Origin: Lysobacter sp.
GTDB taxonomy: Bacteria > Pseudomonadota > Gammaproteobacteria > Xanthomonadales > Xanthomonadaceae
DNA: 64,000 nucleotides
Assembly (NCBI GenBank): GCA_013141175.1
Contig: JABFRN010000001.1
Location: 496,001 to 560,000, forward strand
Reading direction: 5' to 3'
Shown here: in pieces, positions 29,076 through 37,435 of the stretch
Layout: every line of letters begins with the position of its first letter
Numbering within the stretch: position 1 is the first letter of the stretch
Program-made: the position numbers and the translations under genes
Notes under the pieces: generated by a model
The model's input: the letters and a program-made list of their open reading frames with translations, nothing else
Database searches by the model: none
Told to the model about the DNA's origin: nothing

Positions 29076-32000
29076 CGCGCTCACATGGCTTCATCTGTCA
29101 GACATCCACTTCAATCTCGCGACAGAATGGAGCGCCGAAAATGTCAGGACTTCTTTGATTGATTACCTCGACGCGTTATTCAAAGGCGATGAGTCTCTGT
29201 ATCCGGATCTTGTTTTCTGCACAGGAGATATCGCCTACGGGGAGACTGGTTCGTCACCGCTAAAAGACCAATACGCCAAGGCCAAGATCTTCTTCGATAG
29301 AATCCTTGAGATCTGTGGACGACCGGGAGCTCCGTTACCCCACGATCGCCTGTTCGTTGTCCCCGGCAATCATGACGTGAATCGGCGCAGCATCGATTCA
29401 GATGCTCAGGCAACGCTGACAAGGTGGGCGAGTGACGCGCAAACTCACATCAACGAAATCAATCAACGCTTCAACGACCGCACAACGGAGTTCAAGAACG
29501 CCATCAAGAGACTTGACGAGTACTCGGAATTCGTTAGCGACTACCTGCCGCATCAACATGATGCTGACGGACGGCATCATTATGCGCGAGTCGTGGAGAT
29601 TGACGATCTGAGCGTAGGCATAGTCGGGCTGAATTCCGCGTGGTCTTGCGCAGGCCCGGAGGATGACCGTAACCTGTGGCTGCCAGCAGAGTGGCAATTC
29701 AACGCCGCCGCAAGAACACTCGGCAACAAGGCTCACCTAAAAATTGGCATCGTCCATCACCCAGTCGCATGGCTGAACGCAGCCGACCGTACCACTACTT
29801 CCGCGCGCATTTCCACAGATGTTCACTTCTATCTTCACGGCCACGAGCACCATGCATGGGTTGAACCGACCCAAAGCCATGTCATGATCGCAGCTGGTGC
29901 AGTGGGTACAAATGCTACCGACGAGTTCGGCATTAACATCACGCGGATTGACCTCGAAAAATCCAAAGGAACAGTCCATCTTCACGGCCACAAGGCCGGT
30001 ACGAGCAATTGGATCAGCGCGCCCGTTGGGGGACATGCTCCCAGCGGCCAATGGGATTTCGATCTGCCGGTCGCGCTGCGCCGGGCACCTGCACTGGCAC
30101 CTGCACTGGCACCACTACCGGTAGCAACCAAGCGATCCAGCAAGCTATACGGGCGAGAGACACTAATCAAGAATGCAGTCGCGAAGCTGGACGAAACGCC
30201 TTTTTTATTTGTTTACGGTTTTCGGGGCAACGGCAAGACTGCCCTCATTCAGGAGTTGGGGGCACGATCGCCCCTGGCTCATGGGCAGCATGTGCGCATC
30301 GTGGCCAAGCTAGAGACGACAGCCGATGATCTGTTCCGCGAGCTGGCGGGGCTACTTGGTGAGACGGCAGAGCTGCCGAAAACTCCTGCTGGCAACGCTA
30401 GCGAGATCGCAAAAGACATCGCGCTTAGATATTCGGCTCCCAGCCACGCTTGGATCTGGATCGACCGTGCGCACAACCTGCTTGATGCCCAAGGCTTCCG
30501 TCATCAGAATGTTCGTGACTTGCTAACGGGCTTGCGGACGGCGACATCTTGGCACTGGGTGCTTGAGATGCGAGAAAGACCGCCTCAAGATCTTATCGGC
30601 ATATTTGCATCGGAATGCGAGGTTACAGGGCTCCGTAAGGAGGCGCTGCAAGAGTGTCTGGCTGATGCCGCTCCTGATGGGCGAGAGACCGATTGGCGCT
30701 ATAGCGGCAAGCCGTTGAAGGATATCTTTAGTTGGCTGGGCGGAGGCCATGGCGCGTACGCTCACCCACACGCAATTCAGCTCCTCATAGAAGTAGCGCG
30801 TGGGCGAAACGAAACTCCTTTGGAGGTGCACGAGCGGCATCGTAGCGACTTCGAGCAGCGAGTCGAGGACGTACTGTTGGCCGACCTCTACGATAATGTC
30901 CTAGTGGATCATGAACGTCGCTTGCTGCAGGCTCTGGCCTTGTATCGAGCGGCCATTCCTCACGACCACATGGATGCTTTGGAGGACGCACTTGATGCCA
31001 AAGGAGCACTGGACAGCCTTTACCGACGCTGTCTTCTCACAAGCAGCCCAAGCCACGAGCAGTTTTACCTGCATGGCCTCATAGCGAACTGGATTCGCAT
31101 TCGCAAACTGGGATACACGAACGGCGAAAGTGACGACGCGGGCTTCACAGACAATGACGAGAAAACAAAGCAAGATATCGCCTGCGAACTACACGCGGCG
31201 ATAGCCTCGTGTTGGCTTAACCAGCTCGGTCACTCACGACGTATCACCAACGTCAACATCACTCGCGCACTAGAGGCTTTTCATCACCTTATTGCTGCAG
31301 ATGATCCTGCCCGCGTTCAAAGCATTGCCGTAGAATTGCTGTCTGGCGATCTCGAGTGGGCCAGGAAGCGAATGAAAGCGTTTCAGGAGCGTCTCTTCAC
31401 GTCGAGAGCACCACTTGCTCAGCAGTGTGAGGCATTGGAGTATCGAGCCGTACTGGACCCGGATGACCACTCAGTTCAGCGTTTTCTCGGAGAGTGCTAT
31501 CAAAAGATCGATGGAAGAGCGAGCCGGAGGGCAGTGGCATGTTTCGAGACAGCCTGCAAAATGAGGCGTGACTTCCCGCAGTATTGGGCCAATCTCGGCA
31601 TCTCGGCCATTGCTCGCGGGCCCGACGCGGTTAGCGACTACCTCATGCGACTCGACTCACTGCAAGCCGACTGTCCAGAAGCGATCGATGACTATGTGAG
31701 AGCGATCCAAGCCGACTGCTTGGGGATCGTTGGCGCTCTGAGTAAGGCAGCCGTGCTGCGCATGGCCAGGATAAGTGCGGGCACTGCAAACTCAGCGATT
31801 TATGCCGACGAAGCCAAGGCGCGGCTGGACGCCAAGGACTACGGCGGCGCGCTTGATGTCCTTGATCTTGCGACCAAAAACGCTGCGGCCAGCGAATACA
31901 CTGAGGCCATCCGTGCCAGCGTCCTACAACGAACAGATCCGAGTAAGGCAGCTGTGCTGCGCATGGCCAGGATAAGTGCGGGCACTACAAACTCAGCGTT

Positions 32001-32562
32001 TTATGCCGACGAGGCCAAGGCGCGGCTGGATGCCAAGGACTACGGCGGCGCGCTTGATGTCCTTGACCTTGCGACCAAGAACGCTGCAACCAGCGAATAC
32101 ACTGAGGCCATTCGTGCCAGCGTCCTACAACGAACAGATCCGAGTAAGGCGGCTGCGCTGCGCATGGCCAGGATAAGTGCGGGCACTACACACTCAGCGT
32201 TTTATGCCGACGAAGCCAGGGCGCGGCTGGATGCCAAGGACTACGGCGGCGCGCTTGATGTCCTTGACCTTGCGGCCAAGAACGCTGCGACCAGCGAATA
32301 CACTGAGGCCATCCGTGCCAGCATCCTGCAACGAACAGATCCGAGTAAGGCGGCTGCGCTGCGCATGGCCAGGATAAGTGCAGGCACTACACACTCAGCG
32401 TTTTATGCCGACGAGGCCAGGGCGCGGCTGGACGCCGAAGACTACGACGGCGCGCTTGATGTCCTTGACCTTGCGGCCGAGAACGCTGCGGCCAACGAAT
32501 ACACTGAGGCCATCCGTGCAAGCGTCCCAAATCGAAAACTTAGGAAAGCTGGTGAAAACTAG
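29068..32562 (+). CDS. Calcineurin-like phosphoesterase / STAND NTPase / tandem-repeat protein (candidate defence protein)
   Basis: 1164 residues in three parts. Residues 5-310 are a metallophosphoesterase with the full metal set: LSDIHF (D12, H14), TGDIAYG (D54), PGNHD (101-103), GIVHHP (230-231) and HGHEHH (258-262). A Pro/Ala linker with a PALAPALAP duplication follows. Residues 360-600 form a STAND-type P-loop ATPase: YGRETLI, GFRGNGKT Walker A (384-391), WIWID Walker B (462-466), then VLEMRERPP and a GGGHGAYAHPHAIQLL segment resembling the GxP region. Residues 620-890 are helical and TPR-like; 892-1158 are four 67-residue near-identical repeats. STAND proteins couple recognition by the repeats to effector activation; a nuclease or nucleotide phosphodiesterase effector with a sensor tail is the layout of antiviral STANDs. 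The lower GC and mobile relics suggest transfer. The defence role is inferred. Confidence 0.85.
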   Translation: MRSALTWLHLSDIHFNLATEWSAENVRTSLIDYLDALFKGDESLYPDLVFCTGDIAYGETGSSPLKDQYAKAKIFFDRILEICGRPGAPLPHDRLFVVPGNHDVNRRSIDSDAQATLTRWASDAQTHINEINQRFNDRTTEFKNAIKRLDEYSEFVSDYLPHQHDADGRHHYARVVEIDDLSVGIVGLNSAWSCAGPEDDRNLWLPAEWQFNAAARTLGNKAHLKIGIVHHPVAWLNAADRTTTSARISTDVHFYLHGHEHHAWVEPTQSHVMIAAGAVGTNATDEFGINITRIDLEKSKGTVHLHGHKAGTSNWISAPVGGHAPSGQWDFDLPVALRRAPALAPALAPLPVATKRSSKLYGRETLIKNAVAKLDETPFLFVYGFRGNGKTALIQELGARSPLAHGQHVRIVAKLETTADDLFRELAGLLGETAELPKTPAGNASEIAKDIALRYSAPSHAWIWIDRAHNLLDAQGFRHQNVRDLLTGLRTATSWHWVLEMRERPPQDLIGIFASECEVTGLRKEALQECLADAAPDGRETDWRYSGKPLKDIFSWLGGGHGAYAHPHAIQLLIEVARGRNETPLEVHERHRSDFEQRVEDVLLADLYDNVLVDHERRLLQALALYRAAIPHDHMDALEDALDAKGALDSLYRRCLLTSSPSHEQFYLHGLIANWIRIRKLGYTNGESDDAGFTDNDEKTKQDIACELHAAIASCWLNQLGHSRRITNVNITRALEAFHHLIAADDPARVQSIAVELLSGDLEWARKRMKAFQERLFTSRAPLAQQCEALEYRAVLDPDDHSVQRFLGECYQKIDGRASRRAVACFETACKMRRDFPQYWANLGISAIARGPDAVSDYLMRLDSLQADCPEAIDDYVRAIQADCLGIVGALSKAAVLRMARISAGTANSAIYADEAKARLDAKDYGGALDVLDLATKNAAASEYTEAIRASVLQRTDPSKAAVLRMARISAGTTNSAFYADEAKARLDAKDYGGALDVLDLATKNAATSEYTEAIRASVLQRTDPSKAAALRMARISAGTTHSAFYADEARARLDAKDYGGALDVLDLAAKNAATSEYTEAIRASILQRTDPSKAAALRMARISAGTTHSAFYADEARARLDAEDYDGALDVLDLAAENAAANEYTEAIRASVPNRKLRKAGEN
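31741..32543 (+). repeat. Four in-frame 201-bp tandem repeats
   Basis: Copies begin at 31741, 31942, 32143 and 32344; the fourth diverges in its last 25 bases. Each encodes 67 residues starting SKAA-LRMARISAGT and centred on LDAKDYGGALDVLDLA, a helix-turn-helix TPR-like pair. Copies 1 and 2 differ at three residues, and copies 3 and 4 at about five before the tail. The unit length is a multiple of three, so copy number can change without breaking the frame. Confidence 0.95.
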
Positions 32563-32644
32563 GACCGACGCCTCCCGCTTTTTAGTAGCAGTCCGATCTG
32601 GAGTCCAATTTCCCAATGTAATGACCCAGTGCCTTCTGCACGGG

Positions 32645-32737
32645 TCAGGCCGCTAAGGCACACGCTTCGGCGGGTGTCTTCATGCCCAGCGCCTGGTGTG
32701 GGCGCCGGTGGTTGTAGAACTGGATCAAGTCGCTGAT
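32645..32737 (-). pseudogene. 3' remnant of an IS3-family-type transposase
   Basis: The minus-strand frame encodes only the last 29 or so residues, DLIQFYNHRRPHQALGMKTP then AEACALAA and a stop. This is the conserved C-terminal end of the DDE integrase core (YNxxRPHxxLGxxTPxE). The sequence upstream of this point (toward 32740 and beyond) does not continue the transposase, so the gene is truncated, with a short GATGACTGGG duplication at the break. Confidence 0.8.
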
Positions 32738-33237
32738 TTGGATGACTGGGGATGACTGGGACATCCACAGAAATCCCATGGTTCTCGCATTTTTCGCAAC
32801 ACCCACCAGAAACAATAAAGGCACTGCCACAGCAGTGCCCTTCGCTCAAATCAACAGTCGACCCAATAAATCACATCCAGACAGCTCGTTCTTTTGATCC
32901 GGGAATAATGGCTACCAGCCAATATCTTCACTCACCCCCAGCCAACCTCGCCGCAAACCCGACCCCCTTCAGCCACGCCTGTCCCAAGCGCTTGGCGATC
33001 TCGATCATGTCGTCCACTTCGCCGATCACGTACCAGTAGCCGGAGCCAACCGCCTTGGGAAAACCGGGACACCCACTTCGCGTGTGATGATGGAAGAATC
33101 GGGTTTTCCGGATTTTCGAGGAATGCGGGTGTCCCGAAAAAACACCGAAAAAAAACATCATGCGCGACGGCATGGTGGGGTTCGCTGCGCTCACCGCCGC
33201 CCTACGCAAACGCGCCCTGTTCCGTTAGGGTGGCGTC
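32738..33237. other. Gene-poor scar of the island
   Basis: No intact gene is supported. It contains a duplicated GGATGACTGGG near the transposase break. A perfect 8-bp stem (GGCACTGC...GCAGTGCC, 32820-32839) is followed on the minus strand by TTTATT and could act as a weak terminator. A minus-strand open frame covers 32928-33209, whose last 40 residues (YWYVIGEVDDMIEIAKRLGQ onward) look protein-like but match nothing I recognise. It may be the tail of a lost gene. AT-rich patches (TTTTTTCGGTGTT and similar) differ from the flanking chromosome. Confidence 0.5.
33065..33136. repeat. 10-bp inverted repeat enclosing 52 bases
   Basis: CGGGACACCC at 33065-33074 is mirrored exactly by GGGTGTCCCG at 33127-33136. 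The enclosed part also has a GAATCGGGTTTTCC / GGATTTTCGAGG partial symmetry. It could be the end of a lost mobile element or a REP-like unit. Confidence 0.5.
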
Positions 33238-33738
33238 ATGCACCATGCCGAACACTACCCCGCCATCTTCGCGTTCCTCGCCCGCATCGGCCTGCCCATC
33301 GCGGAGGAGACGCTGCCTGCGGACACCTTCCTGCCCGGCATCGTGCTGCGGGCCGGTGGTCTGGTGGTGGATCCCGGAAAGCTGACATGGCCCGGCGACC
33401 TGCTGCACGAGGCCGGGCATCTTGCGGTGTTGCCCGCTGCGCTGCGCGGTGATGCCCACGACAACCAGCTGAATCACGAAGGTGTCGAGCATGCCGGCGA
33501 GTTGGAGGCGATGGCGTGGGCGTACGCGGCAGCGGCCGAACTGTCACTGCCGACCAGCGTGCTGATCCACGACGGTGGCTACAACGGCAAGGCTCGGGAT
33601 CTGCTGCAGATGTACACCTTCGGTGTGTATCCCGGACTGCGGGGGCTGTGCGCGAGCGGGATGACGGCGGCGCACGGGTTCACGCCCGACAGCGGCCCGG
33701 TGAAGTATCCGCAGATGCTGCGTTGGCTGCGCGATTGA
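33238..33738 (+). CDS. Hypothetical protein with HExxH zinc-protease motif
   Basis: 166 residues. LLHEAGHLAVLP near residue 56 is a clear HExxH motif, and EHAGELEAMAWAYAAAAEL about 30 residues later carries a downstream Glu that could be the third zinc ligand, as in gluzincins. There is no signal peptide, so a cytosolic zincin or a degenerate relative is possible. It sits between the island scar and an intergenic repeat; its GC content matches the chromosome. No partner gene is evident. The true substrate and activity are unknown. Confidence 0.72.
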   Translation: MHHAEHYPAIFAFLARIGLPIAEETLPADTFLPGIVLRAGGLVVDPGKLTWPGDLLHEAGHLAVLPAALRGDAHDNQLNHEGVEHAGELEAMAWAYAAAAELSLPTSVLIHDGGYNGKARDLLQMYTFGVYPGLRGLCASGMTAAHGFTPDSGPVKYPQMLRWLRD

Positions 33739-33803
33739 ATCTGTGATTTCGTGGGGTGGGCTTGGCCTGAGGTATCCCCGCTTTTCCGAGCGTTTCAAAA
33801 AAA

Positions 33804-33895
33804 CGTCGCCATCCCCGCGAAAGCGGGGATCCAGTGACTCTCATGCGTCCGGGCAATACTGAAGACACTGGATTCCCGCTTTCGCGGGAATGACG
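33804..33895. repeat. Paired palindromic repeat, copy B
   Basis: Left palindrome CATCCCCGCGAAAGCGGGGAT-CCAGTG and right palindrome CACTGGATTCCCGCTTTCGC-GGGAATGACG in opposite orientation. It is the same family and same internal GAAGACACTGGAT as 24811-24895. It lies between two convergent genes. Confidence 0.82.
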
Positions 33896-33979
33896 GGTAG
33901 GAGTACGGTTTCTTCGAATCCATCGATCGGGTCAGTTTTCTTGAGGAGAAAGTGGGGATATCTCAGGTCAAGACCCACC

Positions 33980-35512
33980 CTAGGGATTCTTCGGGGCGTC
34001 GGCCTTGAATCTCTCGTCAAACCTCTGTCGCAGCAGGTTCTTCTGCACCTTGCCCATGGTGTTGCGCGGCAGCTCGGCGACGATCTCCAGCGCCTTCGGC
34101 TGTTTGTAGCGCGCGAGCTGTTCGCGCAGGGCAGCATCGATGGCGGCAAGGTCCAACATTGCGTTCGGTTCGGCGACCAGCACCGCGACCACCGCTTCCC
34201 CGAAGTCGGGATGCGGGACGCCGATCACTGCGGATTCCAAGACACCGGGCTGTTCGTCGAGCAGCAGCTCGACTTCCTTCGGATAGACGTTGAAGCCGCC
34301 GGTGATGACCAGATCCTTCTGGCGGCCGACGAGCGTGAGATAGCCGTCGTCGCTGAAGCAGCCGAGGTCGCCGGTGATGAAGAAGCCGTTGCCGCGGAAT
34401 TCCTCCCGGGTTTTCTCCGGCATGCGCCAATAGCCCTTGAACACGTTGGGGCCGCGCACTTCGACCACGCCGGTGTCGCCTGCGGGCAGCGGCACGCCGG
34501 TGTCGGGATCGGCGACGATCACTTCGACGCCCGGCAGCGGCAGGCCGACGGTGCCGGCGCGGCGGTCGCCGTCGTATGGGTTCGAGGTGTTCATGTTGGT
34601 TTCGGTCATGCCGTAGCGTTCGAGGATGCGGTGCCCGGTGCGCGCTTCGAATGCGCCATGCGTTTCGGCGGGCAGCGGCGCGGAGCCCGAGACGAACAGC
34701 CGCATGCGTTCGCACAGCGCATGATCGAACTGTGGCGCATCGAGCAGGCGCGTGTAGAAGGTGGGCACGCCCATCAGCACGGTCGCGCGCGGCAGCAGGC
34801 GCAGGATCGCTTCGAGATCGAAACCCGGCAGGAACAGCATCGATGCGCCGCTGAGCAGGGTCACGTTGGTCGCGACGAACAAGCCGTGGGTGTGGAAGAT
34901 CGGCAGTGCGTGCAGCAGCACGTCGTCTGTGCTGTAGCGCCATTCGCGCGCCAGCGCTTCGGCGTTCGACAGCAGATTGCGGTGGGTCAGCATCGCGCCT
35001 TTCGAGCGTCCGGTGGTACCCGAGGTGTAGAGCAGCGCGGCGAGATCGTCGTCGCCGCAGTCTTCGACGGCGAAGGCCTCCGATTGCGCGTCGCACAGAT
35101 CGCGGAAACCGCCACATCCGTCCGCACCCAGCGTCGACAACTTCGCGCCATGCGCGGCGGCGATCGGCGCAAGCGCGTCGGCCCGCGCGGGATCGACCAG
35201 CAGCAGCGCGGGCTCGGCATCGCCGACGAAATAATCCACTTCCGCAGCGGTGTAGGCGGTATTGAGCGGCAGGAACACCGCGCCGACCGCCGCGGTCGCG
35301 CCATAGGCGGCCAGCGCCTCCGGCGTCTTCGCGATCTGCACCGCAACGCGGTCGCCGGCGCGCACACCCTGCGCGCGCAGCGCACCCGCAGCGCGATGCA
35401 CCATCGCGAGGAATCCGACGCCGGAGATCGCGGTGGCATCGGCTCGCGTGAGGAACGGCAGGGGCTTGTCGGCAAGCGGCGCGAACAGGCGGTCGTAAAG
35501 TGGATTCGGCAC
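33980..35512 (-). CDS. matB: Malonyl-CoA synthetase-like acyl-CoA ligase
   Basis: 510 residues, ANL adenylating enzyme. The motifs are complete: YTSGTTGRSKGAMLTHRN (phosphate loop), LHALPIFHTHGLFVATNV, SGSAPLPAETHGAFEARTGH, ERYGMTETNMNTSNPYDGDR, TGDLGCFSDDGYLTLVGRQK, GGFNVYPKEVE, and the C-terminal Lys in LPRNTMGKVQKNLLR. The HALPIFHTHGLF and TNMNTSNPY segments resemble malonyl-CoA synthetases, which make malonyl-CoA from malonate. A methylmalonyl- or other short dicarboxylate-CoA ligase remains possible. It stands alone on the minus strand. Confidence 0.85.
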   Translation of the reverse strand: MPNPLYDRLFAPLADKPLPFLTRADATAISGVGFLAMVHRAAGALRAQGVRAGDRVAVQIAKTPEALAAYGATAAVGAVFLPLNTAYTAAEVDYFVGDAEPALLLVDPARADALAPIAAAHGAKLSTLGADGCGGFRDLCDAQSEAFAVEDCGDDDLAALLYTSGTTGRSKGAMLTHRNLLSNAEALAREWRYSTDDVLLHALPIFHTHGLFVATNVTLLSGASMLFLPGFDLEAILRLLPRATVLMGVPTFYTRLLDAPQFDHALCERMRLFVSGSAPLPAETHGAFEARTGHRILERYGMTETNMNTSNPYDGDRRAGTVGLPLPGVEVIVADPDTGVPLPAGDTGVVEVRGPNVFKGYWRMPEKTREEFRGNGFFITGDLGCFSDDGYLTLVGRQKDLVITGGFNVYPKEVELLLDEQPGVLESAVIGVPHPDFGEAVVAVLVAEPNAMLDLAAIDAALREQLARYKQPKALEIVAELPRNTMGKVQKNLLRQRFDERFKADAPKNP

Positions 35513-35848
35513 GGGGCTCCCTCGACTCTTCCACGCATGGATACGGTTGCAATGCTAACCGCCCGCCCGCAAGCGCGCGGACGCGATGCGGTGTTTCTCG
35601 TCGCGCCTTCCGGGTATTCGTCGCACTAAGACCAAAGTCGATACCGCACCAAAACGATCCTGCTTGAAAAAGCCGCTGAAGGCTGTTAACCATATGAATG
35701 ACAGCGAGAGACATTCTGGGCGCGGGGCCGGCCCGGAATGTCTACAGGAGGCTCGCGAGCGGCGCTCCGCAGGACAAGGCGGGGGGTGGAAAGGAATCCG
35801 ACGGCCATTGTGGCGGTCGATACGACGGCGCTCGCCGACAGGGGCTTC
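35513..35848. other. Divergent intergenic region with strong hairpin
   Basis: 336 bases between matB and the redox operon, without a supported gene. The notable element is a near-perfect 12-bp inverted repeat, GACATTCTGGGC (35710-35721) and GCCCGGAATGTC (35731-35742), with a 9-nt loop and one G-T pair. It lies about 110 bases before the operon start and could be an operator or 5'-UTR stem. Upstream is an AT-richer patch (TTAACCATATGAATG) suited to a promoter. Confidence 0.45.
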
Positions 35849-37435
35849 ATGGAAGCGATACCGGTTCGACAGGTACAGGACCAGGACGACCTGGTCTGCC
35901 ATTGCGCGGGCGTGACCCGCGCACGCATCAAATCCGCGATCGCCACGGCGCCCGCGTCCACGCTCGAATCGCTGGGCGCCCAGCTCGGCTGCGGCGTGCA
36001 GTGCGGCTGCTGTCGGCCGCTGGTGCAGGAACTGCTCGGCCAATCGCCATGGTACGAAGTGGCGAACGCCATGCGGACCACGCTCACCGACGACGGCCAC
36101 CCGGAACGGCGGATCGTGCAGCTCGATCTGCAGCTGGTCGGCTTTCCGCCGTATCCGCAGGCGCAACCCGCGCAGCACGTGGTGCTGCAGGCGTGGCTGG
36201 ACGAGAGCTGGATCACGCGCACCTATACCGTCGTGCGCCAGTCCGAGGACGGCAACACGGTGAGCATCGCGATGCGCCGGATCGAGGGCGGCGAATTCGG
36301 TCAGCGACTGATCGATGTCGACGACGCGACGTTCGCCGCGATCCCGCTGCGCATCGCGGTGCCGGCCGGCGAGATCGCTCCCGCCGACAGCCGGCCGATG
36401 GTGTGTTTCGTCGCTGGAGTGGGCGTGACCCTGGCGCTGTCGCTGCTGCACGGCCGCCGTCCGGGCCAGCACCTGCACGTGGACTACAGCGCATCCAGAC
36501 GCGGCGACATGGTCTACGCCGATCGCATCGAAGGCTCCGCCAGCAGCGGCCGGGAGGTCAGCTGTCACCTGCGCACCGACGATGTCGATGGTTTCATCGA
36601 CGACGAGGACATCCTCGAAACCGTGAAACAGTTCCCCGGCGCGCGCTACTACGTCTGCGGGCCGCCCGCCTACACGCGCCGATTGGTCGACGGCCTGCAC
36701 AAGGCCGAGGTGGCCGATGCGGATGTGCGCGTGGAGGCCTTCTTCCTCAAGACCAATGCACGGCCGCGACCGGGCATCCGCCGCCTCGCCTACGCCGCTG
36801 GCATCGCCCTCGCCTTCCTGCCGTTGCTGCTGCTCGCGCCGGCTCTGGCGAAGTTCGTGCCCAACGATGCGCACAACCCCGGGCATGTCGATCTGGAATG
36901 CAGCGAATGCCACCGCGAGGCGCCGGGCACGATGCGCCAGCAGTTGCAGGCGAAAGCGAAGCATCTGCTGGGGCTGCGCGCCAGCGATATCGCGTTCGGC
37001 AACCGGCCGGTGAACAACGCGGCCTGCGTCGGCTGTCACGACGATCGCGACGATCGCCACCCCGCCTATCGTTTCCTCGAACCGCGCTTCGCTGCCGCGC
37101 GCGAAACGCTCGCGCCACAATTGTGCGTGAGCTGTCATCGCGAGCACACCGGCACGCGCGTGAGCCAGACCGACACCGGCTTCTGCGCCGCCTGTCACAG
37201 CGATACGAAAGTGAAGGACGATCCGGCGAGCCCGACCCACGCGGTGCTGTTCCGCGACAAACGCTGGGAGACCTGCCTGACCTGCCACGATTTCCACGGC
37301 AACCATCCGCACGATCCACCGCACGACCTGAAGGACGCCATCGCGCCCCAGACGATCGCCGCCTATCTGCGCGCCGCCAAGTCGCCGTACGGCGAGCCGG
37401 TGGTGAAAGCCAAACAGCCCGAGGCCTCGCCATGA
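35849..37435 (+). CDS. Fusion: BFD [2Fe-2S] + ferredoxin-reductase + pentaheme cytochrome c
   Basis: 528 residues from an ATG with AGGGG upstream. Residues 15-60 are a BFD-like [2Fe-2S] domain (CHCAGVT at 17-19, then CGVQCGCC with C52 and C55). Residues 85-300 are a ferredoxin-NAD(P) reductase fold: RTYTVVR for FAD, VAGVGVTLALSLL for the nicotinamide side, YYVCGPPAYTRRL and the terminal VEAFFLK. One membrane helix (about 314-335) leads to a region with five CxxCH heme sites (CSECH 351, CVGCH 393, CVSCH 426, CAACH 446, CLTCH 476). It should carry electrons from NAD(P)H across the membrane to periplasmic hemes. The next two genes overlap it and encode a heme protein and a cytochrome b-like subunit. 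A single polypeptide with all three modules is unusual. Confidence 0.85.
   Translation: MEAIPVRQVQDQDDLVCHCAGVTRARIKSAIATAPASTLESLGAQLGCGVQCGCCRPLVQELLGQSPWYEVANAMRTTLTDDGHPERRIVQLDLQLVGFPPYPQAQPAQHVVLQAWLDESWITRTYTVVRQSEDGNTVSIAMRRIEGGEFGQRLIDVDDATFAAIPLRIAVPAGEIAPADSRPMVCFVAGVGVTLALSLLHGRRPGQHLHVDYSASRRGDMVYADRIEGSASSGREVSCHLRTDDVDGFIDDEDILETVKQFPGARYYVCGPPAYTRRLVDGLHKAEVADADVRVEAFFLKTNARPRPGIRRLAYAAGIALAFLPLLLLAPALAKFVPNDAHNPGHVDLECSECHREAPGTMRQQLQAKAKHLLGLRASDIAFGNRPVNNAACVGCHDDRDDRHPAYRFLEPRFAAARETLAPQLCVSCHREHTGTRVSQTDTGFCAACHSDTKVKDDPASPTHAVLFRDKRWETCLTCHDFHGNHPHDPPHDLKDAIAPQTIAAYLRAAKSPYGEPVVKAKQPEASP

Noticed and set aside
31741-32543. Regularly spaced repeats considered as a CRISPR array
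   Set aside because: The units are 201 bp, contiguous, in frame and coding; there are no short repeats with unique spacers and no cas genes.
32928-33209. 93-codon minus-strand frame as a gene
   Set aside because: The first half spans the inverted repeat and AT-rich scar and looks non-coding; only the tail is protein-like, so it was described as a possible relic.
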